From positions 5,890,001 through 5,954,000 of the forward strand of contig NC_026655.2 of assembly GCF_000004075.3 (NCBI RefSeq): 64,000 nt of DNA, given 5' to 3'. The notes beneath the pieces are model-generated. The model saw nothing but the letters and a program-made list of their open reading frames with translations, was not told the origin of the DNA and searched no databases. Source of the DNA: Cucumis sativus (taxonomy: Eukaryota; Streptophyta; Magnoliopsida; Cucurbitales; Cucurbitaceae). The translations under genes were made by a program, and so were the position numbers. Position 1 is the stretch's first letter. Each line of letters starts with the position of its first letter. Positions 1 to 15,964 of the stretch are shown here, piece after piece.

Positions 1-263
1 AAGAATTTTTTGTCGTTGTTTGTTGCCATCTAAATTGTTAAAAAATTTGAGTTGTTGTGGATTCATAGTCATTGGGAGTTCTTCGTTCACAATATTTTCT
101 TTTACTGGCCTTACAATTTCTTCTTTTTTGCTATATCTCTACTGGGTTGATGTTTTCCTGTTGGGAGTTTATGTATTTTACTTCTCATTTAAGGTCAACT
201 TAAACCCTACATCACTTTAAGTGCACTAAATCACTTCCTTTCCTTTTTTTTTCATAATTGCAG

Positions 264-3200
264 TTATTAGCTGTTGCCCGAAAAAATGGCCTGGTAAGTT
301 GTACAGATTTATAGTAGTATGAATCAGATGCGCATTTCATTAGTTTTAAATATATTTGTGCACTCTTTGGTTGATCATGTTTCTGCTGTATGCTGCAGAT
401 TGAAGTTCTTAATCCTTTGAATGGCAATCTTCATATTGCTATTTCGGACAATACCGATACTTCCCCTCCACCAAAAGATGAAGCTATTGTTGGAATGCAT
501 TTATTTTCAAAAGAGGAATTGGAGGTGGAATCTAGGTTATGTATCAGTTTATGATTTATGAGCTTGTTATATTATAATTTGATGGAGCTTTTGTTAACAA
601 TGAAATTTCAATCTCTCTTAAACCATCCATGCTGAAATTCCTCATAGTTTGGTTATTTATTTTCAGGAGGTGCACCTTGCTTTCATGTACAACAAAAGGA
701 AATGCAAGCATGAGGTCGATTGGATTTTCTAGTTCATTGTCAAAAGATGCCTCTACCGATCTTGTAAAAACGTGGAAAGTATGTGGTTCTGGTGATGTTA
801 CATGTACTAAAGTTGATGGAAGTGAAACCCATGCATTGTTTGGAGGGTGAGTTGAGATCATTTTTGAATTTTTACTGTGATCTTTGCACTGGCATTAACT
901 TTCTTTACCTTTTGTATGCACAGGAAGGGTGTTGAAGTTAATATGTGGAATCTAGAACAGTGTACAAAGATTTGGACAGCAAAAGCAGTATGCTTTTTAG
1001 TTCTCATTTGCACATTTGTACAAAGCAGCCAACATAAATGTTTTTTGATATTCTTTTGTAACACTTCGTTTTTATTCAGCCGAAGAAGAACAACCTTGGA
1101 ATTTTCACACCGACTTGGTTCACTTCAGCAACATTCCTTAGTAAAGATGATCACCGTAAGTTTGCAGCTGGTACAAACAGCCATCAGGTAATTCATATCA
1201 GTTTCTCGTGTTAATCAAGTTACAGAATCGGAAATATATATGGAGAATGCAGAATTGCAGGGAGTTACAGAGACAAATTCAAGGGGAAAAGTTTCAAATT
1301 AATTGAATAAATAGGGTCTTGATTTCTGTTTCAAATATGATTCACACTTAATTTAGAGCCTTTAAGAGAGGAGAGTGGTCTTCTTTTCACTTTATAACTG
1401 GAATTTGTGATTAACTAATTCAGGTTCGATTGTATGACATTTCTGCTCAAAAGAGACCTGTCATCTCATTTGATTTTCGAGAAACTCCTATTAAATCCTT
1501 GGCCGAAGATGTTGATGGTAACACAATATTTGTGGGGAATGCGTCTGGTGATCTTGCATCTTTTGATATTCGCAATGGTAAAATTTGTTATTTGCTAGAG
1601 ATATTGGTTTTTCTGATTTAAGAGTCTGGGTCTTTTATATCTTTCACTTAGTACCCTTGTTTCATAAAGTCCCTTTGGGGACATCCGATAAAATTGGAAC
1701 GATACTCTTGTTTCATAAAGTTTAATTATTGACTTATATGGGTTCCTCTTATGTTTTATTTATAGAAAATCGGTTGTTTTACAATTGAAGATTGCTACCA
1801 CATGGTTTATTTAAAGATCCTCATTTCTCTGTATATTATATAGCATATTTGACACGTAGGTGTCATGGTGTCTTAATGTTTGGTCCTTGTTCTGATTTGA
1901 GCATCTCTATGCTGGGATTCAGTGGAGTCTATGATCTTTTACCATATCACTGTTGCATGGTCACTTCACTTGATTACCCTTGCAAATTTCTCCCTCATTT
2001 TTGTACAGATCTTGCTTCTACCAAACAGAGCTGCAATCTTGACTTACACCTACATCATTAGAAAAGAAAATACCACTAGTTTTTCTAGAGACCTGCAATT
2101 CCCAGTCGTATTCAGATGTTTTTGCCTTTAGTCTGAAATCCATTTTCTTCTTGATGTCTTTTGGGAATTGGGATCTATTTGATTGCTCCATGATATTCAC
2201 GAGTTGTTATAGTCTATGTTGCACTGTTACCTCTATGATAGTTGCAAATCCAGTTGACTGAAGTTTTTATTTAACGGAGTAAATTCAGGCGCAATATCTA
2301 CTTTTCTTGACTTGCAGGAAAGTTGTTGGGTTGTTTCTTGGGGAAATGTTCTGGGAGCATAAGATCGATCGCCAGGCACCCAGAATTACCAGTCATAGCA
2401 TCATGTGGTGGGATATATTTTCTACATGACAATTATTTATCATTTCTCTATCTGCTACTACTGCTACACTACTTTTACAGAGACCGTGTTTCTGTGTTTA
2501 CATGCTTTGAAACATCCATGTAAAATCTACTTATGTGTGACTAGAACAAGAACATGTGTTTCACTTCAAAATGGAATCTGCACTTATATGTGATGTTGAA
2601 ATCTTTTCCAGGACTAGATAGTTACGTGCGCTTCTGGGATATAAAGACTAGGCAACTTCTGTCCGCGGTAAGTTTTCACACTGAATAGTAAAAATAGGTT
2701 GTGTAGATGCATCATTCAGAAGAGAACGATGCTCAAGAAAGTTTTTTCAGACAGTACCAGACAGAACATTTCATAAAAAGATAATGGCAGTCAATCTTAA
2801 GAGTTTATTTAAATAATTCGAATTATGTATTTGATGCATTAATGTTAGCTGGGACAATATACCACATTTACATATGTTCATTTGTGTGCAGGTATTCCTA
2901 AAACAGCATCTCACTGGTGTCGTCTTTGATTCTCATTTTGTGGAAGAAGGTTAGATTTACTGATCCTCACTTTTCTCCCCAAGTGAACCATCAAATTAAT
3001 GTTTGCCATCAAAACCATCTCTTATGTCATGTTCTCTTTATTTAGTCATTATCTCGATTCTCATGCATATTTGTCTGAGCAGATGTAACACAAACTGCCG
3101 TAGAGTCAATCCAACAGGAAACAGAGGCAGCTCAAACTGTCAGTGAGGAGGAACACATGCCTCGGAAAAGAAAAAAATCATCTAAAGAAGGCGGTGAAGG

Positions 3201-3300
3201 CGGAAAGAGGAAAGGTAACAAAACCACAGACAAAGAAAGTAAAAAAAGCAGAAGGAAGTCACATGGCGAAACTGAAAGAAAGCAGAAGAAGATGGTTTAG
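264..3300 (+). CDS. WDR74: WDR74/Nsa1-like WD-repeat ribosome assembly factor (3' part)
   Basis: Partial gene: the 5' exons lie before the window and bases 1-263 read as intron. Exons by splice consensus and phase: 264-293, 399-535, 667-846, 924-987, 1080-1187, 1424-1577, 2318-2407, 2612-2667, 2892-2949, 3083-3300, giving 364 residues and a TAG stop. The protein has WD-repeat blades (for example VNMWNLEQC, VRLYDISAQKRP, LASFDIRNGK, SYVRFWDIKTRQ) and a lysine/arginine-rich tail beginning MPRKRKKSSK that looks like a nuclear/nucleolar signal. Known of the family: yeast Nsa1 and animal WDR74 join pre-60S particles in the nucleolus. The assignment rests on the order of blades plus the basic tail; a different WD40 family is possible but less likely. 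The next gene, on the minus strand, is convergent. Confidence 0.8.
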
Positions 3301-5080
3301 AATATGTTATTCTTGGTTCTTGAGAAAGCAGAAAGGTATTCTTCTTCTGATCTATTCAATTAGCGAATAGTGTTGGAAATTGAGGGTACAAGAAAAAGTT
3401 ATTTACCTCATCAATGCATTATTTTGGCCTAAACCATGAGTGTTAGATTTGCAGGCTCCATAGTTTTTGGATTTTTGTCCTGCAAAGTAGGAATGATTCC
3501 ATTAGAAGCAGTTCAAGGAGGGCTCCCATGTAAACTGTTTTTTTTTTAAAAAAAAATTTATACCATAGTTTTTAGATTTGCCCCTTCATTTTAGGCCTAA
3601 TTATTGGAAAATTGTTGAGGAGAATTCAGGAAGTCCATGGAATATTATTGTTTTTCATATAGTAAAATATAACACCGGTTTGTATTTTTGAAAGACACAT
3701 GTAATTATCAGTATCAGTAGTGATGGAGTGGTTTATGAAGATGACGAACAACCCTAATAGACATCAAGTTAACTTTTTCAAATTGATGAAAGTACTTGAG
3801 ACCATCAATTGATTGAATTTTTCCGTTGTCATTTTTTATTTCTCTGGTAATTTCTGTTGTTGAGTGAAGTTTATAGATATAATTCTCGAGATGATATTCT
3901 CTAAAGTTTTGTTTGGAAAGTTAATAATTACGTTTCAAACAAAGAAAAAACATCATCAATATTTTAAAACGGAATTCGGGAGAAATTCTTGGTTTTAATT
4001 TACGTTTTATTTTTCTTTTTCCTTTTCTTCTTTATATTAAAACCAAAGGTTGATATCTTAATTGTGCCTTTTATTTAGGCTTTGAAAAATTTCTATAAAA
4101 AAGAAAAAAATTAATTATAACTTTATTTATTTATTTTTTGGAACAAATTTCAAAAATGGGGAGGATAGAAAAACATTTAAATTTATTAAACTTAAATCTA
4201 TTAGTATCCAAAATTAATTAAATTTGTTGTTTGATTTCTCATAGTCAATATAACAAGATCGTGGAAAGGATCTAACAAAATCTGGATTCAAATGGGTAAA
4301 ATTAATTTCAATTATAATCATTTTAAAAATATTCATGGAATTTAAAATTAGAAACGAAACTTTAATTGTCACTTAAAAGCTAAATTATAGATTTGATGAT
4401 CATGGTTTGGAAAAAAAAAGAAGAAGCTAGTCCCATTATTTTAAAAGCTAGAATTTAGTTAATTATTACTTTGATAAAAGCTTATTATTAGTTCATATAG
4501 TGATGACAACTAATTTATAACTATAGATTACGAGGGCTAACTTCTAGCTTTTTACAAGTCATCAAATATTGAATTTCATTACCATAACATGAAGATCCAC
4601 TTAGAAGTTTCAAGAGCCAAAAAGGATGAATGTCAACCTAAATGGCACCCTCTAAAGCATTGTTTGTAGAGGGAGGATATTTTGTAATTTGTCTATATAT
4701 ATATAAAAGATGAAAATATTCCAAATTTAAATTTCTTATGATCCTATAGGTATTATTGTAGGTTGAAGAACTGAACCTATGATATTTAGATAGTAGGGTC
4801 AGAGACCATGTCAATACCATTAAGTCAAGCTCACTTTAACTTTAACATAAAGTCTATTGAAAAAATGAAAGGTACAAAATGAACTATTTGCATTTGATTT
4901 TTTTTAATAGATTCGTTTCGGAAGTGCATGAATATAATAGTTCAGTTGAGACTAAGCCTTCTTGGCCTTCGAAAATAGAGAAGTTGCATTGATTAGCATT
5001 CCAAGATGGAGTTACAATTACAATGCAGTTTTATTGAATTGAATTGAAGGTTTTAAATGATAAGAGAAGCAGTTTTAGTG
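3301..5080. other. AT-rich spacer between convergent genes
   Basis: Contains the 3' untranslated ends of the two flanking convergent genes. It is AT-rich with homopolymer runs (poly-T/A near 3540-3560). No coding frame, RNA gene or clear repeat was recognised. Confidence 0.6.
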
Positions 5081-7291
5081 TTAGCTTTGGCACATACATT
5101 CTGGCATAGGATATGCAATAATATCACGATCTTTCCTCTTTGTTCTTCGCTCAGGTTTCCCCATACATCCTTTATGCAGCTTCCTCACTATTGTTCCTAG
5201 CTCTGTTTCACTTATCGATGCATCATCGAAGTATTCGAGCATCGCTCTTTTGTTCGGCTTTATGTACTTTCTATGTCCCACATATGCTCGATGCCCCTAT
5301 CGCCAAAAACAAACACGTTAAGAAATCAACAAATACGCGATAAATAACCGATACAATTTTAACAATACGTTAGCTACAACAGCTAACGATCAAATGAAGA
5401 TCAGAGTTGTTTTAGTTAGAGAGAAAATTTTGATGGGTTTTTAAACTTTCACAAACAAGATTGAGTTGGATGACCTGCATAGCTCGACCCATGTTTCCGC
5501 CATGGGACGGCATGAAGACATCGCTGCTCAAGGACACAATGTAATCAATGGCAGCCATGGCAGATGACTTGTTGATGAAGGGTGAGAGCTCTCCTTCTCT
5601 TGATAATGTGTACTTTGTTACAATATTTGGGAATTCTGCAATAAGTGGTTGCAAAGCCTTCTTTCCTCCAAAGGGCTCTCCCCCTGCAGTGTAAATCCTT
5701 GCTTGTTTTGGAGCTCCAAGAGCCTTTAGAAGCCTATTTTTTATCATCACCAAACAAATAAGTTTGCTTTCTTATTCAAAACTTCTCAAGTCTTAGTTTC
5801 ATTGTTTTACCTTGCAATTTCCAAAGCGTTTAGAGGGCATAATCCGGCACGTCTACGCTGAATGTGACTCATGTTTATCCTTCCCGTCAGATACTCGGGC
5901 TGAGAATTCCGAGTTTCGGCAATGATGGCGTCATAATCCGAACCTAAACCAGTAGGGCAACCAGATCTAACCCAAACATCCTTCTCTAAGCGGAGATGGA
6001 TGGCTATATATGGTCCCTCAATCCACATTCTCCTAGTTAGCTGGTTTCCAAGCTCTTGAATTGCAGCTGCAAATTTTAGTGCATGGAATGCGACCTGACC
6101 ATAGAAAGTGCAAGAGAGAAGGTTTAAGTAAAGATGAAGTAATTTACTCAAATGGTCAGCTCACAGATTCAATGCTTTTATGATTGAGTTAAATTAAGTT
6201 TTCAACTTTACCTTACATTTGAGCTTTTGCAGGTCAAAAGAAAGGTTTTTGGTGAGTTTCGAATCCAACCCACTTAGTACAAGAACCCTTTCTTTATAGA
6301 GCTACAAGAAAGAACAGAAAGTCTTAACAATTTAAAGGCCACAAGTCTTAGCAAACATGTTGGAAAAGATTCTCACCTGTGTTAAAAATTTTGAACGAAT
6401 CCAATGAGGAGAAATATCATGGGGAATCTTGGTCTCTTTTGACTTGAAATGCTTGAATGGAAGAGACGACACAACTCGAACATCGGCTCGTAATGTCTTC
6501 TTGAAATGTTCAACATCGAAAATGTCCGAGAATTTACTGAGAATTAGCAAAACCCCATTTCTAGAAACACCCAGAAAAAAAACAAAAAGAAATGAACAGA
6601 ACAGAGAAAAAGTAACAAAAATCACTTGCCTTTCATCTTTCCATACGAGGTTAACCTTCAAAACAGGGACGATCAAAGCAGCTTCAAGAATCCTGGCAAT
6701 TACAACAGCATCAGCAATTTGGTTTCTCTGCTGATTCAATCCACCCGAAACCATCACCATCAAGAATCTTCTCTTCTCTTTAGAGATCTTGGCAGATGCC
6801 TTCCTATATTCAAAGCTGAAATCTAGGCAAGGCCTATAGCCTTCTCCATCAGGTTGTTTCCAAAACTCTGTTTCTTCATAAGAGAGATTGGAAGAAACTC
6901 CATGGGCTGGCATTGGAACAATGACACCGGTTGACAACTTGGGCAATTCCTGGTGGGTTGAAGAAGCCACTGGAGAGAGAAGTGAGAGGAGAAGACGAGA
7001 TTGAGAAGACAAAGACGTTGAAGAGAAGGAAATTGGGGATTTTGGAGAACAGGAGTCTGAAAATGGGGATGAGTAAAGAAAATTAATGGTGGAGATTCCC
7101 AAGAAAGCAAGAGAAGTAAGGACAGACAGAAAGAAGAGAGAAAGATAAGGGTTTAGAGTTCGGGGGATTTTCTTGGGGTAGAAGAAAGAAACAAGAATGG
7201 TGAGTGAAAGCAAATCAAAGAATGGTGGTGGGTTTAGAGATGAAAAGGAGCTTTTGATGTTTCTTGGTCTGGCCATGGTGGAGTGTTTCAT
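5081..7291 (-). CDS. GDP-fucose protein O-fucosyltransferase family (GT106-type) protein
   Basis: Six exons: 6630-7291, 6377-6536, 6212-6301, 5811-6094, 5475-5733, 5081-5296; 556 residues. A type II Golgi membrane protein is expected: short cytosolic N-terminus and hydrophobic segment about residues 48-72, then a lumenal catalytic domain. Family motifs seen: SGGLNQQRNQIADAV (from about 182), the AIHLRLEKD core (His337, Arg339, Glu341, Asp343) and PSHGGNMGRAMQ followed by GHRAYVGHRKYIKPNK near the C-terminus, all typical of plant O-fucosyltransferase-like glycosyltransferases that use GDP-sugars. The start at 7291 is the first in-frame ATG; the frame stays open upstream without another ATG, and Met6 is an alternative. 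Intron 1 (6537-6629) uses a GC donor. The exact acceptor substrate cannot be told from sequence. Confidence 0.88.
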
Positions 7292-8522
7292 AGTCTCTGC
7301 AACTCTACGAGTCTTCCAAGAAGAGAAAGATAGTGAGAAGTGGGGTTTTAATTGAGAAGTGTTGAAGGATGACAGTTTTTTCAGTTGAGGGATGAGCTTT
7401 TGAATTTGGCGGCAAACCAATAGAAAATAATTTTCAAAACCACCGTTTTAATCAACCAATGAACTTATCTCAGCCTTGCCTACTGAGAAAAATTATATAT
7501 ATATTTGTTGGTAAATCACTTTAGATGAAAGTCCATTCTCGGGCGGGTAATTTAGTTGAATAATATTAAAGATGGAAGTTTAAGTATTGTTATTATGTAA
7601 TGTTTTTTTTAACTCGTCAAGTTAGCTCAAAGTTAACACTAACGTAATATTGATGATTATGGTTCAATTAATAGTTCGCTGGACAGAAAATCAATATATG
7701 GAAGCTTAAGGAAAAAAGGATATGAAATTGAGATGGTTGCATGACTAATTGGACTAAACATATGATTGATGATTTTCTTGATCATGTAAAGAGCATTAGT
7801 CATGCCGTGATGGCTTCCATCAAAGCTAAGGTAGTACGAGTGTGAAATCAACTTCACTAGCTTGACATAATCACATGGATTTAATGGTACATATCAACTT
7901 GTCTATGCAATATATAATGTATGACTTCTTGATCTATGAGAGTTCATTTCATACTACGATCCTGTAGGAAGATGAGCCATGAACAAAGGGAACTAATCTT
8001 TTTCCAGTAGTTTGAAAATGCCATTTATCAAAGAATGCTATCTTTGTTCCATTTAAAATAATTTTTTTATCTTTTCATTTTTCACGTTTCTCCAGCATTG
8101 CAATGTGTGTAGTACAACAATAAGATTAAAATATACATAAATATTTTCATTTGATTTCATCACCTGCCTAACTATATCAATGGATAGATTTCATCAAACT
8201 CAATAATTTCATCTGCCACATTACAGAAGGCAGATCTCTTCAACATACATAATACTAAGAATAAAAATAAAGGGAAAAAGAAGTTCAATCAGAGAATGGT
8301 TAACTTTTGTCCAATAATTTTTTTTATTTCTAATGATTTTCGACTCATTCAAAGCCCTCAAAAGTTCGATAACAGCAGCCGGAAAATGGAAGTTTTGAAA
8401 AATGGAAAACAAATGAGAATGATTATCAGACAATTCAACAGTAAAAGGACTAGAAAGTAGTAAAACTGACTAGGGGCTCAGGAGGTTCGTTTTCCCCTTG
8501 CAAATGAGCTCATTCTTTCATT
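7292..8522. other. Spacer between O-fucosyltransferase and adenylate kinase
   Basis: Upstream region of the O-fucosyltransferase and 3' end of the adenylate kinase, both minus strand. A short TA-rich run occurs near 7494-7506. No gene or mobile element was recognised. Confidence 0.55.
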
Positions 8523-10870
<2,348 letters not shown>

Positions 10871-10976
10871 TGATGCTCTGCTCCGAAGTTTTTTTCCTTT
10901 TTTTTTTTTTTTTGTGTTTATTTTTTTGGGATTTTTGTTTTTGTGTATCTCTTTAACGGATTTTCCAAAAGAGGAT

Positions 10977-10986
10977 GGGTTTAGGG
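10977..10986 (-). promoter_or_regulatory. Telomere-like box upstream of adenylate kinase
   Basis: GGGTTTAGGG on the plus strand, reading CCCTAAACCC towards the adenylate kinase start about 110 bases away. Plant telo-boxes (AAACCCTAA) occur near transcription starts of growth-related genes; this is a variant, so function is inferred. Confidence 0.35.
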
Positions 10987-12881
10987 TAAAGCAGAGATTT
11001 TGAAGCTACAATGCTTTGAACTCAAGCATCCATCACTTCTTACCAATTATTTTCCTAATGACTTTTATGCCCTTTGACTTTGACTCCATTTCCTTTCTTG
11101 AAAAATTTATTACTTTTTCTTACTTTTGCTTTTTTTTCTTTTTATTTCTTACTGTATGGACCCTAATTTCTCTTTTATTTGAGCAACAAATCACTCTACA
11201 CAAACATATTTTAGAATCCTAATAACCACTCCTTATTTCCATAAATAATTTTTCAAAATTCTCCTATTTAATGTTTACTATTTTACCTTTTATCATTTTT
11301 TTATTATTTCTTTATCAAACTAAAATAATCTATACTCGAAACACAAATTATTATAATAACTCACTTCTTGTTCCTAACATTTTTAAAATTTGTTTTTTAA
11401 AAAAAATATATAAAAAATTGACAAAATATTTATAGTAAAATACAAAATTCATTAATAAACATTTCGTCAAATATTCTATTTTTGACCATTTGTAAAAATT
11501 ATCTTTTCAGGCTCTATATTTGATTAAACTTGTAGGTTTGAATAATTTAAACTTATTTTTAAATAATAATTTTATTTTCTTGAGATACGAGACTCTTTTT
11601 TCCTGCTCAATTTATTTATTGACACTTAAAATTATAATTAAATTTATTGGATAACATTTTAGTCCATTTCTTTTTAAAGTTCAAATAAATCATCCATATT
11701 TCGAACATAAAGCAACTTCAATCAATACATTGATTAATATGTTTGATTTGAATTTTTCATCCATAATCTTTTTTAAGTTACATCATTAATCGTTCTTATT
11801 TTATTTTGTAGAAATATTATAGAAATAGATACTACAAAAATAAATATATATCAACATTCACATACAGAGACGAATGAAATTTAATTAAAAATTGCTTGAC
11901 CATCCTAAAACATTAAACTATTCTTTAAAAAAAATACATTAACATTAATATTAACATCCACTTTTATTTAATAATAAAAAAATTAGCTTTTATTATATAT
12001 ATACATATAACAATATAAGTAGTTGAACATTTTCCTTAAAAACTATAAAGAAAAGAAAAAAAAACTTTAATAAATAAATTATTTTAAATTAAAAAATCAC
12101 TAACAAAATTTCAAATATAACACAAAACATGATTTTTTTTTTTTTTGTTATTTGTTATATTTCTAAATAAGTCGATCCTTTTGAGAGAAAAAACAGTACA
12201 AAATTCTAAATGTTATCGTTTATTTCTCTAGTTCACAACTATACAATAGTAACTATTGAGAAATGGTCAATTTTATTGTTGATTGTAAAGTAGTCTTAAT
12301 TAGAATACTTAATTTGTTAGAACAGTGTAAGTTGATCCAAAGGTAAAAGACTAAATTAATTTTTTGAAGCAAATTTGCAAGGTAGGTGGGTGGGTGGGTG
12401 GTGGTTGGGTTAAGTGGTGGTTTTTCATTTTCTATCTACTACTGCCTATGGGGGTTGGTGAGAGGAAGCACACACAATTCCAAACATGTAAACCTACAAA
12501 ACAAACAATATTGCATACCCAAATTAGGACAAGAAAGAAAAGAGGACAAAGCACAAAGGCAGATCTTGTGGAGGTTCCTAGGGAGACAATTCTTTTTGAA
12601 ATTTGGCTAAATATATGGTGTAGTATCTAGTGAGATGATGGGGTAAATCTAAACTAGTAAAAGATGGTAAGAATCTATCTTAACTCAAATCTTTATATAC
12701 ACACAAATAAAGGAAATCATTTCAACCCAACTGATTCAAATCTTGAAAGTTAGGTCTTATCATAGTTTAGGTGGGTGACTCGGTCAATTTCAATATGTTT
12801 TGTTTGATTGTGATGGATTCGTTATTTGTTATACTTATTGCTACTTGATTGTTACTCATTATTTGTGTTGCCTATGGACAA

Positions 12882-12951
12882 TCTTTTCCTCACTTAGGAC
12901 TCTCTTAATCTATATATCTTTTCCTCACTTAAGACTCTCTTAATTTATATA
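12882..12951. repeat. 35-bp tandem duplication, two copies
   Basis: Two adjacent copies begin TCTTTTCCTCACTTA at 12882 and 12917 and differ at two or three bases. No coding potential. Confidence 0.8.
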
Positions 12952-13652
12952 TCTTTGCATATGTCATGAACAAGGATTCTAAATTCAACTTATGACGTCT
13001 TGCAACCACACATATTGCTTTTTGCATCTCCATGTAACAAAGTTTCATAATATAAAGGAACAACAACTAAAGGTAGATTCTCAATATGTAACATTATCTA
13101 TCCAATCTTACATCATAATATACTTCAATATTTCTTTTGTCCGTTCTTTTTTTAAATAGTCATTTTCAGGTATCATCTTAAGATATATAAAGATTCTATA
13201 AACTGTTACGTTCTTTTTTATTGGAATTATGCACAAACTAATTAACTAACCATACTAACAACAAATCCAATATTTGTATGAGAATGAGAAAGATAGATGC
13301 CCTCCAAGACATTGGGTACCTTCCCCTATTCATAGGGGAGAAGATAGAATTCAAATTTCTTTTGGAGTTCAGAATATTGGTTCCTAACATACAAGTTTTC
13401 TGAGAAGATATGCTATTAAACAAAAAGTCTAACCTTTATATTATTAGGTGGTAACACAAAGTTGATGGCTAATCAAAAAGTTATGTTTGGATTGCGCATT
13501 CTGACAATTTTCAAACCAACCTTTTTTTCACGCTTCACTGTTTCATTTTTGTCTCGTATTTGATTATTCACGCTTTTAAACACTCCCTTGGTTTTCAATA
13601 ATCTTGCTCTTAGCTTCCCCAATAAATTCATACTCTAAAACTAAACTCTAGA

Positions 13653-13905
13653 ATTTTAGGAACAGAATGAGTTTGTTTCAAAGGTATAGTACCAGTAATT
13701 ACTTCTTGTTTCTAACATCTTTCCATGATGTTGAATATGTACAACATGGGATTGACGAGAAGCCTGGTGAGTCTGTAGAAGCAGCAATGTTGGTAACAAT
13801 TTTACTTGATCTATGCCGTATCTTCCTTGCCCTGCCAAAAAGCGATGCTATCAACCATGGTTTCTTGGAAAAACCAATTGAAACTTCAGAACCTGCATTG
13901 CATCT
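13653..13905 (+). pseudogene. Fragment of CPI1 (intron 7 end plus last exon), degenerate
   Basis: Reads GIDEKPGE, then EAAMLVTILLDL, matching the last exon of the intact CPI1 gene at 46973-47156. The similarity continues left into flanking intron sequence (13653 onward matches about 46883 onward, including AATGAGTTTGTTT and TTGTTTCTAA) and right into the sequence after the stop codon. The copy lacks about 30 nt (the DLWDLPRVAVDS part) and about 20 nt further on, the acceptor AG is altered, and the stop codon is missing. Because intron sequence is included, a DNA-level duplication rather than retroposition is inferred. No other CPI1 exon was found nearby. Confidence 0.82.
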
Positions 13906-14059
13906 TACCGTAAAGTATTATTCCCCCGATGTCAAACTTACATAGGAATGCAATCAAAGTTCAAAATGAATCTCTACTTGAGCGTATAGTGCTCCATCCA
14001 TCATAATATATGTGTCCATTACCTCTTATATTTGCCTGATCTCCATGGTTATCTTCTCG

Positions 14060-14270
14060 TACTGATACACTGATATCACTAATATAGTAATATCTACCTA
14101 AGTTATATAACTTATTGATAATTGATATCATCGATACAGTACACTTATCTCTACCCAAGTCAAATCACCAATATCACTAATGTCCCATTAATATCACTAA
14201 TATATAAATATCACTGATATAATTGATATCAATCAAAGTTAAGTCACTGATATTACAAATATTATTCAAC
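14060..14270. repeat. Iterated AT-rich sequence (ATATCACTAATAT-type units)
   Basis: Irregular reiterations of words such as GATATCACTAATAT and ATTGATATCA over about 200 bp. Looks like a degenerate satellite or expanded low-complexity tract; period is not constant. Confidence 0.5.
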
Positions 14271-15956
14271 TTTTCTCTAGCATCAGTAACCTAATCGTTT
14301 AGGGCTTCATGTATGCCTTTATATATTGAAGTTGTTGATAAGATATGAATTAAAACTTGCTTCTGAGACTCACCACAAAAAGGTATCAAGTTGAATACTG
14401 ATTTGAAAAGATACTTGAAGCTCCTTTGGGCCTACACTCAAAACAGCTTTCACACCTCATAATTGATTGACAGAAAGAAGTTACCAAGAAATACCGTTGA
14501 ATAATTTCTCTTGTAAAAGAAAGAAATATATAGAAAAAGAGGAAAAAGAAAAAGAGTCATCACAACCCGTAATTAGTATCTTCTCTTGAAGTGGTTGTAC
14601 TCTTGACATTCCCTGAAATAAAATTTCTGATGGACGATCTTGCTAAGTGGATGGAGGCTTCTTTAGCCGAATCACTCTAAATCTTCTTCTTCTCAATCTC
14701 TTCTTCTGTGGTGTTAGTTTCTTGGCTGCATTATTTCAGAATCAAAATGAAGTGTTTTCCTTCTTCTTTTGTTTTTGTCCATATCTTCATAATCTTTAAT
14801 TTCAAGTGTAACATATTGACAAGCGTAGCATAAACTAGAAATGAAATAGTGGTTTACTATCTTTTCACAGAACTCTATCATATAATATATGTAAGCAGTT
14901 TTCTCATATTTTGGTCTAAGTCTCTAACATCATCAACAATTGTTGAACTCTCATTTCATGATCTCCCAAACTGTTCCTGTAGCCTTATGTTTTTCACCCA
15001 TTGATGTAGGAATAAATAACAAACACTCTTATCCTTAACTAATCTTAGATAAACATCCATTAAACTCAACAAATCCAAAAGATAAATAATCTAGTGTTAC
15101 CTTTTTCCCAATTCCTCCTCCCCTTACTTCGTTTAAACTTATGTGTTTCTTTAGAAATTACTCAAAACCATATACTAGCATATCTACAATCCAATTAAAC
15201 TGTATAACTGTTTAATTCCTAAAGCCATGGACACAAATTAATTTGAATTTATAAAAGATAAGTTCTTACAGATAACAAACAAAATTGAAACTAAAAAAAA
15301 GTTCAATAGACTATAGAGAATGTGATTACATTTTGTAAATGTTTTTTTTTTCCATATTTGAAAATGCTTATTTATAGAGTAATAATTATTTTTATTCTCT
15401 CCTCTCCCTCTAATCCCTATCGCTTCTTTTTCTTTCACTTCTCCTCTTCTCCATTTTTTCTTCTTTCTCCATTTCTGCTTATTTTTTAAGCAATACTTAA
15501 GAGCAGTTTAAGAAGTACTTAACCACCTAATCTATGATTAATATATACTAATAAAAGTTTAACTCAATTAACAATATTTACCATAGAGTTTAATTTCCTG
15601 CATCCATACTTTAAATATTAAGAAGAAAAAAAACCTTAAAACCTTCCTTGCTATATTTTCTTGTTTTCTTCATCAGCTTCATTCTTCTTCGTGTTTATAA
15701 ATTTTCTTCCTTCTTCTTCATTTCTTTTCTCTTTCCAATTCACCGGACTTATGAAAACCGACAAAACCCACCCTATCATCTTCTTGATTCACGCTATTGC
15801 AGTTCCCAATGTTGGCACGGAACTCAATAAATGGTGGATTGGGTTGTTATCTTTTTCGCGTCATCAGCTATTATTTTCCATTTGGATAGAATACCGCCAT
15901 CAACCTCCATAACGATAATCTTCAACATTCCTATCCTACTCACAAAATGTGCTTCA

Positions 15957-15964
15957 TATTTATA
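15957..15964 (+). promoter_or_regulatory. Possible TATA element of malate synthase
   Basis: TATTTATA 66 bases before the malate synthase ATG, followed by a short CT-rich leader. Position fits a core promoter with a short 5' leader; inferred only. Confidence 0.4.

Noticed and set aside
1-263. Open frame at 20-220
   Set aside because: Composition and the downstream TTGCAG acceptor at 258-263 mark it as intron of the WDR74-like gene.
6332-6376. Extension of the O-fucosyltransferase exon 2 frame past 6377
   Set aside because: A good GTGAGA donor at 6371-6376 and the conserved LYKERVLVLSGLDSKL in the next exon show this is intron.
12364-12630. 88-residue frame with GGW-rich start
   Set aside because: Derived from a GGTGGGT simple run; no similarity recognised and no splice or promoter context.
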